Shown piece by piece: positions 1-8,680 of a DNA stretch of 64,000 nucleotides. The translations under genes were made by a program, and so were the position numbers. The notes under the pieces are model-generated. The model ran no database searches and was not told the origin of the DNA. It saw nothing but the letters and a program-made list of their open reading frames with translations. Each line of letters opens with the position of its first letter. The stretch's first letter is position 1. The DNA comes from Bacteroides sp. GM023 (GTDB lineage: Bacteria > Bacteroidota > Bacteroidia > Bacteroidales > Bacteroidaceae), in the NCBI RefSeq assembly GCF_014750685.1, contig NZ_JAAXGE010000003.1, positions 186,001 to 250,000 on the forward strand, given 5' to 3'.

Positions 1-1
1 A

Positions 2-334
2 CTTGTGGAGGAGTATAAACATTCGGATTTATATTTGTTTCCGACTTTTCATTCGGAAGGTATGCCTACTTCGGTATTGGAAGCTATGGCTTTTGGTTTA
101 CCTGTGGTTACACGTCCCGTTGGTGGAGTTTGCGATTTCTTTCGAAATGGAGATATGGGGATGTTGGTAGATAGTTTGAATCCTGAAGATTTTGCAGCAG
201 CTGTTGAATATATAATGGAAGATAAAAAAAGAATAGAAAAAATGTCACATATCAATTATGAATATGCAATTAATCATTTTCTGGCATCAAGAGTGGCAAA
301 GCAAATAGAAAATATTCTAAGGAAAAACCTTTAA
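2..334 (+). CDS. Glycosyltransferase family 4 type, C-terminal part (cut by window edge)
   Basis: This is the C-terminal end of a GT-B glycosyltransferase; the frame is open from the first bases, so the true start lies outside the window. The visible part has the donor-binding signature of GT4 enzymes: the stretch HSDLYLFPTFHSEGMPTSVLE followed by AMAFGLPVVTRPVGG, containing the E-x7-E-like pair that binds the nucleotide-sugar. A polar helix-rich tail follows, ending in KNL. In a capsule operon such an enzyme adds one sugar to the undecaprenyl-linked repeat unit on the cytoplasmic face. The donor and acceptor cannot be told from this piece. It ends just before an acyltransferase remnant. Confidence 0.88.
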   Translation, partial: LVEEYKHSDLYLFPTFHSEGMPTSVLEAMAFGLPVVTRPVGGVCDFFRNGDMGMLVDSLNPEDFAAAVEYIMEDKKRIEKMSHINYEYAINHFLASRVAKQIENILRKNL

Positions 335-336
335 TT

Positions 337-460
337 CAGATGATTCCAGATACTAACATAGAAGATAATTGTGTAATAGGACTTCTATTCTTTACGAAAG
401 GAAAATTTTAATTAAGAAGGTTCTAAATTGGTAATAATGTTTGGATTGAAAATATTGACT
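337..460 (+). pseudogene. Remnant of a hexapeptide-repeat acyltransferase
   Basis: Between the glycosyltransferase and the next gene, one reading frame (ATG at 340) reads IPDTNIEDNCVIGLLFFTKG, stops at 409-411, and further on in the same frame reads IGNNVWIENID between stops. Both pieces have the [LIV]-G-x4 spacing of left-handed beta-helix acyltransferases. Two internal stops in one frame argue for a decayed gene, not a new one. The pieces are short, so chance similarity is not excluded. Confidence 0.4.
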
Positions 461-473
461 AAAATTTAATGAT

Positions 474-971
474 ATGTTTGATTTGATGCTTCTTTATAGA
501 ATGGCTAATTGGTGTTATATACATCGGATACCAATTATACCATCCTTATGTAGACTTTGTATGTTCATGTTTCATGGTTCTCGGGTGCCCGCAAAAACTC
601 AGATAGGTAAAGGTACTAAATTTACTGCTAGAGGGATGGGGGTTATAATGAATGGTGATGAAGTAATTGGTGAAAATTGCCAGATTGGTCATCATGTAAA
701 GATGTTGCGTAAAAATCCATATAAGTATTGTGCCCATATCGGGAATAATGTTTATATCAGTTCAGGGGCTGTTTTAATGGGGAATGTGAGAATTGGTAAT
801 AATGTAATAATTGGAGCTAATTCTGTTGTTACTAAAAGTATACCTGACGGTTGTATTGTAGGTGGAATTCCTGCGAAAATAATAGGACATACAGCTGACC
901 TGGATTATGATCTTTTTGCAAATTCTAGAGATAGAGATGGTTTTGCTGATTATATGGTTGAAAAGAAATGA
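474..971 (+). CDS. Serine-acetyltransferase-like hexapeptide acyltransferase (capsule locus)
   Basis: A 165-residue protein of the left-handed beta-helix acyltransferase superfamily, likely transferring an acetyl group from acetyl-CoA to a sugar of the capsule repeat. Hexapeptide repeats run from about residue 45 to 145 (IGKGTKF, IGENCQIGHHVKM, IGNNVYISSGAVLMGNVRIGNNVIIGANSVV), ending in the typical SIPDGCIVGGIPAKIIG closing motif. The GHH segment resembles the catalytic histidine region of CysE-like enzymes. It is too short for cysteine-pathway CysE, and the context is a capsule operon. Its stop overlaps the next start by 4 bp (ATGA), showing translational coupling. The sugar target is unknown. 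Confidence 0.85.
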   Translation: MFDLMLLYRMANWCYIHRIPIIPSLCRLCMFMFHGSRVPAKTQIGKGTKFTARGMGVIMNGDEVIGENCQIGHHVKMLRKNPYKYCAHIGNNVYISSGAVLMGNVRIGNNVIIGANSVVTKSIPDGCIVGGIPAKIIGHTADLDYDLFANSRDRDGFADYMVEKK

Positions 972-2176
972 GTATGCTTGATTCTTTTCGTTTATTACGT
1001 TCTTATTGTGAAAAAGAACAGTTTAGAGGATGGGATCCTTATGATGGACTGAATTCACGACTGTTTAATGCAATACCATTTTTGAAGGAATTGCCTTTAT
1101 GTAGATTAATTGTAATTCAATGGTTTAAGCGTTCTCCTCTCAATTTGCGTTTATTAGCATTAGTCCCTAAAGAATATAACGCTAAGGGGATAGGACTTTT
1201 TTTACAAGGATATTGTAACTTGTATAAAGCGGTTTCTGTAAATCCAGATTTAGCAGATAAATTGGGAACAAGAGAAATCTTGCTAGAAAAAATTCAAAAT
1301 CTGGCAAATTTGTTAATTTCTCTTCGCTCGAAAGGAGATTATAGTGGAGCTTGTTGGGGATATAATTTTGATTGGCAGGCACGTCGGTTGTTCTTATTTC
1401 CCAAATATACACCTACAGTAGTGGCAACAAATTTTTGTGCTACTGCTTTGATGGAAGCCTATGAAGTAACAGGAGAAAAGAAGTTTTTGGATGTGGCACT
1501 TTCAGCAGCAAACTTTGTTATGAATGATTTGCATCGGACTGATTTTAATGGAGGCTTTTTATTTTCGTATAGTCCTTTACAAGGTAATGATACTGTGTTT
1601 AATGCTTCGCTGTTGGGAGGTAAACTACTAGCTTATTGCTATCACTATACAAGGAATGAAGAATATAAGAATGCTGCAAGAAAGTCTGTAATAGCTTGTT
1701 GCAATGCTCAAAATGAAGACGGTGGGTGGGTATATGGAATGTTGCCTGTTCAATCGTGGATTGATAGTTTTCATACCGGATATAATTTGGATGGGCTAAT
1801 TGCTTATGAAGAGCAGACTGGCGATGATTCATTTCATTTATATATTGAAAAAGGATTTGATTTTTATATCAAGAATTTTTTTGAAGAGAACGGTGCTCCT
1901 AAATATTATTATAATCGGATGTATCCGATAGATATTCATTGTCCAGGACAATTGCTAATTACCTTATATCGTTTGCATAAATTCGAACAATATAAGGAAT
2001 TGGCAAGTAAGGTGGTAGAATGGACGATACAGAATATGCAAGATAGAAAGGGGTATTTTTACTATCAGCTAAAGAAAGGTATTAGTTCTAAGATTTCTTA
2101 TATGCGTTGGAGCAATGCATTTATGTTTAACAGTTTAAGCTATTATATATTATCACAATGCAAGACAGTAGAATAA
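968..2176 (+). CDS. Capsule-locus protein with alpha/alpha-toroid (six-hairpin) look; function unknown
   Basis: A 402-residue soluble protein with no signal peptide. I do not recognise a named enzyme. Regularly spaced segments (SGACWGYNFDWQ near 120, TNFCATALMEAYEVTGEKKFLDVA near 155, FNASLLGGKLLAYCYHYTRNEEYKNAA near 210, NEDGGWVYG near 247, DSFHTGYNLDGLIAYEEQTGD near 265, PIDIHCPGQLLITLYRL near 325) match the helix-pair pattern of (alpha/alpha)6 barrels seen in glycoside hydrolases, epimerases and terpenoid-cyclase-like folds. Related open frames occur in capsule loci, so a role in processing or modifying the repeat unit is possible but is inference. It is coupled to the upstream acyltransferase by a 4-bp overlap and overlaps the next gene by 19 bp. 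Confidence 0.72.
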   Translation: MSMLDSFRLLRSYCEKEQFRGWDPYDGLNSRLFNAIPFLKELPLCRLIVIQWFKRSPLNLRLLALVPKEYNAKGIGLFLQGYCNLYKAVSVNPDLADKLGTREILLEKIQNLANLLISLRSKGDYSGACWGYNFDWQARRLFLFPKYTPTVVATNFCATALMEAYEVTGEKKFLDVALSAANFVMNDLHRTDFNGGFLFSYSPLQGNDTVFNASLLGGKLLAYCYHYTRNEEYKNAARKSVIACCNAQNEDGGWVYGMLPVQSWIDSFHTGYNLDGLIAYEEQTGDDSFHLYIEKGFDFYIKNFFEENGAPKYYYNRMYPIDIHCPGQLLITLYRLHKFEQYKELASKVVEWTIQNMQDRKGYFYYQLKKGISSKISYMRWSNAFMFNSLSYYILSQCKTVE

Positions 2177-2865
2177 CACTGAATGGTGTGAAGGTGCATC
2201 CATTCAAGGGTTTCACCGAACTATTAGATTATGTGCAGGGGCGTAAAGGTATTTTGGTCGCAATAAATGCGGAAAAAATACTCCATGCGACAGAGCAGAC
2301 ACGAGAGATTATCAATCGAAATATTGGTTATTGTGATGGTATCGGAGCAGTGATGGCTTTGGAAAAACATGGCTATAAAGATGTCGTAAAGATACCAGGA
2401 TGTGAGTTATGGTTAAAAATAATAGGTTCTCTTTATAAAAAAGGAAAGAGCTTTTATTTGATAGGAAGCCAACAATCTGTGATTGGGAATACAGTAGTGA
2501 AATTGAAAGAAGAGTTTCCTGGCATTAATATTGTTAATTATCGGAATGGATATATTAGAACGGAAGAAGAGAAAAGACTGCTGATTACTGATATTGTAGA
2601 AAAGAAACCGGATGTGGTTTTCGTTGCAATGGGATCTCCTAAACAGGAATTGTTAATGGAGGAAATGTATCAACAACATGAGGCTATCTATCAAGGATTG
2701 GGAGGGAGTTTTGATGTATATACCGGAAATGTGAAGCGTGCACCAAAATGGTGGGTAGATCATAATTTGGAATTTGCTTATCGGTTAGTCAAACAACCTT
2801 CGCGTATCAAGCGACAAATTCATTTAGTTCGTTTTCTATTGATGGTGAAGTTAGGAATGATTTAA
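2158..2865 (+). CDS. WecG/TagA/CpsF family glycosyltransferase (GT26)
   Basis: A 235-residue GT26 glycosyltransferase. The family (WecG, TagA) transfers ManNAc(A) or a related sugar to a lipid-linked GlcNAc acceptor, usually as the second sugar of a polymer. Visible motifs are the N-terminal VAINAEKI element, YCDGIGAVMA near residue 60, the conserved AMGSPKQELLM near 160, and GLGGSFDVYTGNVKRAPKWW near 180. The C-terminus is basic and hydrophobic (RIKRQIHLVRFLLMVKLG), as in TagA-type enzymes that sit on the membrane. The start overlaps the upstream gene by 19 bp. Its position just before wza is consistent with a last assembly gene of this locus. Confidence 0.9.
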   Translation: MQDSRITLNGVKVHPFKGFTELLDYVQGRKGILVAINAEKILHATEQTREIINRNIGYCDGIGAVMALEKHGYKDVVKIPGCELWLKIIGSLYKKGKSFYLIGSQQSVIGNTVVKLKEEFPGINIVNYRNGYIRTEEEKRLLITDIVEKKPDVVFVAMGSPKQELLMEEMYQQHEAIYQGLGGSFDVYTGNVKRAPKWWVDHNLEFAYRLVKQPSRIKRQIHLVRFLLMVKLGMI

Positions 2866-2879
2866 TAATAAAAATAGAT

Positions 2880-3683
2880 ATGATGAGAAATATAGACGAA
2901 AAATTGTTTTGGTTAATATTGCCTTTTCTTTTGGTTGGATGCCAATCTTACAAGAGAGTTCCCTATTTGCAGGACTCCGAAATTATAAATCAGTCAATGC
3001 AACAGACGGAAATATATGATGCAAAGATTATGCCGAAAGATTTATTGACGATTGTAGTATCTTGTACAAGTCCCGAATTGGCAGCACCTTTTAATTTAAC
3101 GGTAGCAAGTCCGGTGGGTATTGCTACTAGTAATATGAATACAACAGCTCAACCAACTTTACAGACTTATTTGGTTACTAATAATGGTACGGTAGACTTT
3201 CCGGTATTGGGTGAACTGAAACTTGGAGGAATGACAAAAAAAGAGGCTGAACAGTTGATTGTAGAAAAGTTGAAGCCATATATCAAAGAGACTCCTATAG
3301 TGACTGTTCGTATGGTAAATTATAAAATATCTGTAATAGGTGAGGTAACCCGGCCTGGAACATTTACTATTAATAATGAGAAAGTAAATTTGTTGGAAGC
3401 TTTGGCTATGGCTGGTGATATGACGGTTTGGGGACTTCGCGATAATGTGAAATTAATTCGTGAAAACGCCGATGGCAAACAGCAAATAATAACACTTGAT
3501 CTTAATAAGGCGGAAACAATCCTTTCTCCTTATTATTGGTTGCAGCAAAATGACATTGTATATGTGACTCCTAATAAAGCAAAAGCCAGGAATTCAGATA
3601 TTGGTAACAGTACAAGTCTTTGGTTTTCTGCAACTTCAATCATTGTATCTTTGGCAAGCTTGCTAGTAACAATCTTCAAATAA
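2880..3683 (+). CDS. wza: Polysaccharide export lipoprotein (Wza-like), first copy
   Basis: A 267-residue outer-membrane polysaccharide export protein. A lipoprotein signal is seen (LILPFLLVGC, lipobox Cys near residue 21), followed by the Bacteroides-typical SYKRVPYLQD. The poly-export domain (Poly_export, from about 40: YDAKIMPKDLLTIVVSC) and an SLBB-type beta-grasp domain (VRMVNYKISVIGEV through AMAGDMTVWG) follow, and the C-terminus is one hydrophobic helix (SATSIIVSLASLLVTIF), as expected for the helical barrel that crosses the outer membrane. It stands 10 bp before wzc; the pair acts as the capsule channel and its control kinase. A close paralogue lies at 52610-53434. Confidence 0.92.
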   Translation: MMRNIDEKLFWLILPFLLVGCQSYKRVPYLQDSEIINQSMQQTEIYDAKIMPKDLLTIVVSCTSPELAAPFNLTVASPVGIATSNMNTTAQPTLQTYLVTNNGTVDFPVLGELKLGGMTKKEAEQLIVEKLKPYIKETPIVTVRMVNYKISVIGEVTRPGTFTINNEKVNLLEALAMAGDMTVWGLRDNVKLIRENADGKQQIITLDLNKAETILSPYYWLQQNDIVYVTPNKAKARNSDIGNSTSLWFSATSIIVSLASLLVTIFK

Positions 3684-3692
3684 TAAAAGTAT

Positions 3693-6116
3693 ATGATAGA
3701 GGAAAAAATAGAAAAACACGGAGAACATTCTGAGGAACAAGTAAATGTCCAGGAGATTCTTTTTCGCTATTTGATTCATTGGCCATGGTTTGTTGTTACA
3801 GTAGTAGTCTGTGTGATATTAGCTTGGACTTATTTACATATGGCGACTCCTGTTTATAATATTTCAGCTACCGTTCTTATAAAAGACGAAGAGAAAGGTG
3901 GTGGGGCTAGTATGGCATCCGAACTGGAGAGAATGGGGTTGGATGGTTTTGTTTCTTCATCAAAGAACGTGGATAATGAAATTGAAGTATTGCGCTCCAA
4001 ATCATTAGCGCGGGAGGTGGTTGGCCACTTAAACTTATTTGTTACTTATATGGATGAAGATGAATTTCCTAAAAAAGAATTATATTGTACTTCTCCTGTG
4101 CAAGTGACTTTGACTCAACAAGAAGCAGAAAAACTTCAAAAACCCATGGAGGTGGCGATGACTCTATTTCCGACTGGAGCAATGGATGTACAAATTAAGG
4201 TAGGAGAGAACGAGTATCAGAAACGATTTGATAAACTCCCTGCTGTATTTCCAACTAATGAGGGGACATTAGCTTTTTTTGAGAATAAAGATACGTTGGC
4301 TGTAGTTTTACCGACTATAAAAGGAGAGGAACGTCATATTACTGCATTAATTAATAATCCTTTATCTGTGGCTAAGGAATACTGTAAAAATATGTCTATA
4401 TCTCCGACATCGAAGACTACTTCAGTAGCAGTTATTTCTTTGAAGAACTCGAATACACAACGTGGAAAGGACTTCATCAATAAGTTGCTTGAGATGTACA
4501 ATATCAATACCAATAACGACAAGAACGAAGTGGCGCAAAAGACTGCGGAATTTATAAATGAACGTATTGGTATTATTTCGAAGGAATTAGGAAGTACAGA
4601 ACAGGATTTGGAAAACTTCAAGCGTAGTGCTGGTATTACTGACTTAACAAGTGAAGCTCAAATAGCATTAACGGGTAATGCAGAATATGAAAAGAAGCGT
4701 GTAGAAAATCAGACTCAAATTAATTTGGTGATGGACTTACAACGCTATATGAAAGGTAATGAGTATGAAGTGCTGCCAAGTAATATTGGACTAAGAGATG
4801 CTGCATCAGCTGGCGCAATAGATCGATATAATGAAATGTTGGTTGAAAGAAAACGTTTACTTCGTACATCAACTGAGAATAATCCGACAATTATTAATTT
4901 AGATACTAGTATTCGAGCAATGCGCAGCAATGTGCAGGCTACATTGGATGCTACATTGAAAGGATTGCAGATTACAAAAGACGATTTAGCTCGTGAAGCA
5001 AATCGTTACTCTCGTCGTATTAATGATGCACCTACCCAAGAACGTCAATTTGTTAGTATTGCCCGTCAACAGGAAATTAAGGCCGGGCTTTATCTGATGT
5101 TACTCCAAAAACGGGAAGAGAATGCCATAACCTTGGCTGCTACTGCTAATAATGCAAAGATTATTGATGAAGCATTGGCGGACGATAAACCTGTTTCTCC
5201 TAAAAAAATGATAATTTATTTGGCTGCATTAGTAGCAGGAATGGGGATTCCTGTTGGTGTTATTTACTTGATTGGATTAACTAAATTCAAGATTGAAGGC
5301 CGCGCTGATGTCGAAAAATTAACTTCACTTCCTGTAATTGGTGATGTTCCATTGGCTGATGAAAAGTCCGGTTCTATTGCGGTATTCGAGAATAAAAACA
5401 ATCTAATGAGTGAGACTTTCCGAAATGTACGTACCAATCTTCAATTTATGCTTGAGAATGGTAAAAATGTAGTTTTGGTAACTTCCACTATTAGTGGTGA
5501 AGGTAAGTCTTTTGTATCCGCCAATTTAGCTATCAGTCTATCTTTATTAGGCAAAAAAGTAGTGATAGTCGGTCTTGATATTCGTAAGCCGGGATTGAAT
5601 AGAGTGTTCAATCTTTCTAAGAAAGAACATGGTATTACTCAATATTTGACCAATACAACTACAAATTTGATGGATTTGGTACAGCCTTCTGATATAAACA
5701 AGAATCTGTTTATCCTTCCTGGTGGAACGGTTCCGCCTAATCCGACAGAGTTATTGGCTCGTGACGGATTGGAGAAAGCTATCGAAACATTGAAGAAGAA
5801 TTTTGATTATGTGATATTGGATACGGCACCGGTAGGTATGGTTACTGATACTTTACTTATAGGACGTGTAGCTGATTTATCCGTATATGTATGTCGTGCA
5901 GATTACACCCGTAAGGCAGAGTTTACTTTGATTAATGAACTTGCTGAAAACAATAAATTACCTAATCTCTGTATCGCTATTAATGGTTTGGATTTGAAGC
6001 GAAGAAAATATGGCTATTATTACGGTTATGGTAAATACGGTAAGTACTATGGATATGGTAAACGTTACGGTTATGGCTACGGCTATGGCGAACAACACAA
6101 TAATGATAAAGAATAA
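3693..6116 (+). CDS. wzc: Wzc-like chain-length determinant / bacterial tyrosine kinase, first copy
   Basis: An 807-residue inner-membrane fusion of a Wzz chain-length domain and a BY-kinase. The N-terminal Wzz part has a membrane helix near residues 30-50, a long periplasmic region with coiled coil (about 270-480), and a second helix near 508-530. The kinase has Walker A in TSTISGEGKSFVSANLA near 597-612, Walker A' in IVGLDIRKPG near 628, and Walker B in YVILDTAPVGM near 708. The C-terminal tail is extremely rich in Tyr and Gly (about 770-800) and is the expected autophosphorylation cluster. Phosphorylation cycles of Wzc govern export through Wza. No matching phosphatase gene lies nearby. 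It is the last gene of this locus and is closely similar to the copy at 53444-55864. Confidence 0.93.
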   Translation: MIEEKIEKHGEHSEEQVNVQEILFRYLIHWPWFVVTVVVCVILAWTYLHMATPVYNISATVLIKDEEKGGGASMASELERMGLDGFVSSSKNVDNEIEVLRSKSLAREVVGHLNLFVTYMDEDEFPKKELYCTSPVQVTLTQQEAEKLQKPMEVAMTLFPTGAMDVQIKVGENEYQKRFDKLPAVFPTNEGTLAFFENKDTLAVVLPTIKGEERHITALINNPLSVAKEYCKNMSISPTSKTTSVAVISLKNSNTQRGKDFINKLLEMYNINTNNDKNEVAQKTAEFINERIGIISKELGSTEQDLENFKRSAGITDLTSEAQIALTGNAEYEKKRVENQTQINLVMDLQRYMKGNEYEVLPSNIGLRDAASAGAIDRYNEMLVERKRLLRTSTENNPTIINLDTSIRAMRSNVQATLDATLKGLQITKDDLAREANRYSRRINDAPTQERQFVSIARQQEIKAGLYLMLLQKREENAITLAATANNAKIIDEALADDKPVSPKKMIIYLAALVAGMGIPVGVIYLIGLTKFKIEGRADVEKLTSLPVIGDVPLADEKSGSIAVFENKNNLMSETFRNVRTNLQFMLENGKNVVLVTSTISGEGKSFVSANLAISLSLLGKKVVIVGLDIRKPGLNRVFNLSKKEHGITQYLTNTTTNLMDLVQPSDINKNLFILPGGTVPPNPTELLARDGLEKAIETLKKNFDYVILDTAPVGMVTDTLLIGRVADLSVYVCRADYTRKAEFTLINELAENNKLPNLCIAINGLDLKRRKYGYYYGYGKYGKYYGYGKRYGYGYGYGEQHNNDKE

Positions 6117-6164
6117 CTGTCATTTATTGTTGTTTAGAAACCCCGAAAGATTTATCAGTCAATA

Positions 6165-6440
6165 AGACATAAAGCGCTAAAGTAAAGTGCTTTACCCCAA
6201 GTGAGATGAAATATGTAGGTCCCTAATCTTCATGCTACACACATGGAGAACCCTACATTTTGTAGGTCAGGAAATGTACAGCGGTATGTTCCTGATCCAC
6301 GCCCTCATGTCGGCGAAAAGCCGGTGTGATTTCCATTTATATCAACTGTCTGTGAAGATCGTTGATATATTGAAATGACAATATTCAAACAGGGCATACG
6401 CTCAAATAAAAAATACGTTCACCAAAAATATTTTGAACGC
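6165..6440. other. Hairpin-rich intergenic stretch, possible structured RNA
   Basis: The 429 bp between wzc and the next gene hold no convincing coding frame but many stem-forming repeats: TAAAGC/GCTTTA at 6170-6194; ATGTAGG (6213-6219), CCTACAT (6252-6258) and TGTAGG (6261-6266), where the middle arm can pair with either neighbour; a long stem at 6267-6295 (TCAGGAA ... TTCCTGA with pairable inner bases); CGGC-GAAAA-GCCG at 6311-6323; ATATCAAC/GTTGATAT at 6339-6368; and CGTTCA/TGAACG at 6416-6439. Five or more stems in 270 bp look like a folded RNA or a processed 3' region. The strand is not known. Confidence 0.45.
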
Positions 6441-6462
6441 AATTTGCTCCCATGCTACCACT
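6441..6462. repeat. Left outer inverted repeat of the primase/HU island
   Basis: This 22-bp sequence, core TTTGCTCCCATGCTACCACT, matches the reverse complement of 9717-9738 at 20 of 22 positions (mismatches at positions 2 and 17). The pair encloses the divergent VirE-type and HU-type genes. Confidence 0.7.
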
Positions 6463-6513
6463 ATTTCATTCAAATGCCCTATCCATCAATGTTCCGGATA
6501 TGGCAGCAAGAAT

Positions 6514-6548
6514 GGTGGTAGAGTGGGAGCAACTTTTTGCCCTCATCA
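6514..6548. repeat. Left inner inverted repeat of the primase/HU island
   Basis: Read on the minus strand this reads GAGGGCAAAAAGTTGCT then CCCACTCT, and it resembles the plus-strand sequence at 9635-9660 (20 of 25 aligned positions equal over GAGGGCAA...GCT...CCACTCT). It overlaps the stop codon of the primase gene at 6546-6548. Confidence 0.5.
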
Positions 6549-8639
6549 TTCCGTCTTTACCAAATGATAAACTGTCCCCCAACTAGCCTTCCGGCTAGGA
6601 ATATTCAGTTTCTGAAGCGCGCGGCCAAACGTGGCTACTTTGTTGATAGCCAACTTATCACGTGTCTTTGTCTGCAAATAATTCAAAATTTGCATGGACG
6701 TCATCCACTCGCTGGCCTCGCCTTCTTCTGCCGGACGGAGATAACAATGAAATAATTGTTCCAGCGGACTTGTCTGTTCGAATTCACGGTTCGTCTGTTT
6801 CAGAATCCGCTCATCCTCTTCGTTCAACCAGTATCGTTCACCTTTATAAATAGCATCCATTGCTTGGGCATAAAGCTGCTCGTAGTTAATGGTGACATTG
6901 GTGTTGATAGGCGCTGTCACCTCAATGCAGATGAAACGGCGGCTGCCACTGGGGTCGGTCAGCAAATCTTTCTGATTGCTTGTACCGATAAAAGAAGCAT
7001 AGCGACGCATTTCACGGATAGTGTTGCCATATGGCTTGCGCAGGTTCGCAACCGGTTTTTGCAGTAAATGTTTCAGAAATCCCTGTTGGCTGACGTTGAT
7101 TTGATCGAATTCATCAATATTAATTAAGAAAAAACGACCTAAATAACGTTCGGCTTCCTGCTTGCTTTTGAAGTCGATACTGTCTGTATAGCCGAAACGC
7201 AATTCCGGTGGCAGGATGATGCGGCAAAACGTTGATTTACGAAAACCCTGCGGACCGACAAGCAGAGGGGAAGTACTGTTTCCATGCTGTTTATCAACTC
7301 CACGCCAATGAGCCACCGTACTAAGGAACCAACGATAAAACAACTCCTGCCAGTATGGGTTATCGCAGGGAACCAAACTTGCCAATGCACGAATGCGGTC
7401 TTTCCCATCCCAATGACCAACTTCGTAAAGATACTCCTCAACGGGATTATACAAAGGGATATATTCTGAATTCAGAAAACGATCTACATCACGATCCCAT
7501 ACACTAATGCCTTCTTTCAAGGCGCAGATGGAGATACTGTTGCGAACACGTTTGTCTACAGGCTTAAAGCAAAAATGGATCGAATCACGCTGACGGTATT
7601 CCAAATCATCCAATACGGTGTTATAGCGGAACTCATAGCGACGGTTCATGAATTCTTCGAGTAGGAAAGCCGCTTCCTGTTCTCTGCTTAGGCTGCTTTT
7701 CTTGCCAAAACCTTTACATTCCTGATAAAGATTATGCAATTCCAAGCGTATCGTCTGTTCCTCTTCCTGATGGTAATAGTGGATAAGCGTTTGTCGTACA
7801 GCCTCTTCTTCGGGAATGCCTGCTTTGAAACAATGTTCGGCAAGATGCACAAGTAAAGGTTGCAGGGCATCCCCCCGTTTCCAGTCCTCCATTTCCTGAA
7901 ATGCGCGGTTCAATGCAGCTTCAAAAATCTTAGTGAAAGTCTTTGCCGAGTCGTATCCCGGAGTCAATCGCATTAATGGATTCTTCTCACCCTGTTTCCG
8001 TTGTCGGAAAGTTTCTTCGCCCGGCATGGCAAGTGGCTGTTCCAGACAAAAAGGGACGGCATTGGGGTTATAGTAGGGCAATGCGTCCAGTGTCATGCGG
8101 CACTTTTGCGTCAATACCGGTTCTTTCAAGTTAATGGCGAAAGGGAACATAGGCTGATAACATTTCACTGCCAACCGATAAGCATGGACATGAAACAATT
8201 CAGCTTCCAGTTCCTTCGTCGGTAACCCTCTGTCGTCCGGCAGGGCAAAGCGTACCCATATCTTCACGCTGCGACCACTGGAGCCGCAAAAAGCTGCAAA
8301 AGTCTGCGGTAATAGTGCCGCCTGCTGTTTCACATATTCCATTTCGGACGGGTTGGCGAGTCGTTCTACTTCCAGTTGTACCAGTCCGTTATATTGTTTC
8401 ATTTTTCGTTCGCCTTCTTTGGTACGGGTATATTCTACGGCGGAGTAGATGTACGGTAGTTTATCTATGTGTTCGTACTTCCCATATGTACCTTCCAGCA
8501 TAGGTATGATATTTCGCAAAGCCGTGATGTGTCCCGACTTTGTTTCTGTCTTTATTTTTTCGAACAATGTATTTGTCTCACAAACGCTTAGAGTTTCTTT
8601 TCCACTCCCGTTATCTTGTCTGATTAATGTAATTTTCAT
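6546..8639 (-). CDS. VirE-type primase-helicase (BT4734-like N-terminal domain plus virulence-associated E ATPase)
   Basis: A 697-residue protein with the two-part build of mobile-element primase-helicases. Residues 1-200 fit the BT4734-like / VirE N-terminal domain, an archaeo-eukaryotic-primase-like fold (GLVQLEVE and SGRSVKIWVRF are the recognisable blocks). The C-terminal half is a VirE P-loop ATPase with Walker A GPQGFRKST near 462, Walker B FFLINIDEFDQI near 503, and a sensor/arginine segment GTSNQKDLLTDPSGSRRFI near 550. The family is named for virulence-associated protein E, but replication of an element is the better guess. It is divergent from the HU-type gene and its leader carries a palindrome. 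Such pairs are common beside Bacteroides capsule loci; their function is not established. Confidence 0.87.
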   Translation of the reverse strand: MKITLIRQDNGSGKETLSVCETNTLFEKIKTETKSGHITALRNIIPMLEGTYGKYEHIDKLPYIYSAVEYTRTKEGERKMKQYNGLVQLEVERLANPSEMEYVKQQAALLPQTFAAFCGSSGRSVKIWVRFALPDDRGLPTKELEAELFHVHAYRLAVKCYQPMFPFAINLKEPVLTQKCRMTLDALPYYNPNAVPFCLEQPLAMPGEETFRQRKQGEKNPLMRLTPGYDSAKTFTKIFEAALNRAFQEMEDWKRGDALQPLLVHLAEHCFKAGIPEEEAVRQTLIHYYHQEEEQTIRLELHNLYQECKGFGKKSSLSREQEAAFLLEEFMNRRYEFRYNTVLDDLEYRQRDSIHFCFKPVDKRVRNSISICALKEGISVWDRDVDRFLNSEYIPLYNPVEEYLYEVGHWDGKDRIRALASLVPCDNPYWQELFYRWFLSTVAHWRGVDKQHGNSTSPLLVGPQGFRKSTFCRIILPPELRFGYTDSIDFKSKQEAERYLGRFFLINIDEFDQINVSQQGFLKHLLQKPVANLRKPYGNTIREMRRYASFIGTSNQKDLLTDPSGSRRFICIEVTAPINTNVTINYEQLYAQAMDAIYKGERYWLNEEDERILKQTNREFEQTSPLEQLFHCYLRPAEEGEASEWMTSMQILNYLQTKTRDKLAINKVATFGRALQKLNIPSRKASWGTVYHLVKTE

Positions 8640-8666
8640 CCTGTTTTTACCTGTTTTTTCTTTTAA

Positions 8667-8680
8667 AACGGCGTGCCGTT
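8667..8680. promoter_or_regulatory. Perfect palindrome in the 5' leader of the VirE-type gene
   Basis: AACGGCGTGCCGTT is a perfect 14-bp palindrome about 30 bp upstream of the start codon (8639, minus strand), just downstream of a possible promoter (TACCTTTA as minus-strand reading of 8690-8697, with TTG at 8718-8720, spacing 20). Its position suits an operator or a short leader hairpin. Confidence 0.5.

Noticed and set aside
5998..6110. Regular repeats at the end of wzc (and 55740-55860), considered as a CRISPR-like or tandem repeat array.
   Set aside because: They are in frame and encode the Tyr/Gly-rich tail of the kinase; period and spacing fit codons for YGYGK-type repeats.
6165..6440. 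A group II intron fragment or a known ribozyme in the hairpin-rich region.
   Set aside because: No domain V sequence, no reverse transcriptase, and no hammerhead core (CTGATGA with GAAA) in the right order; kept only as an unexplained structured region.
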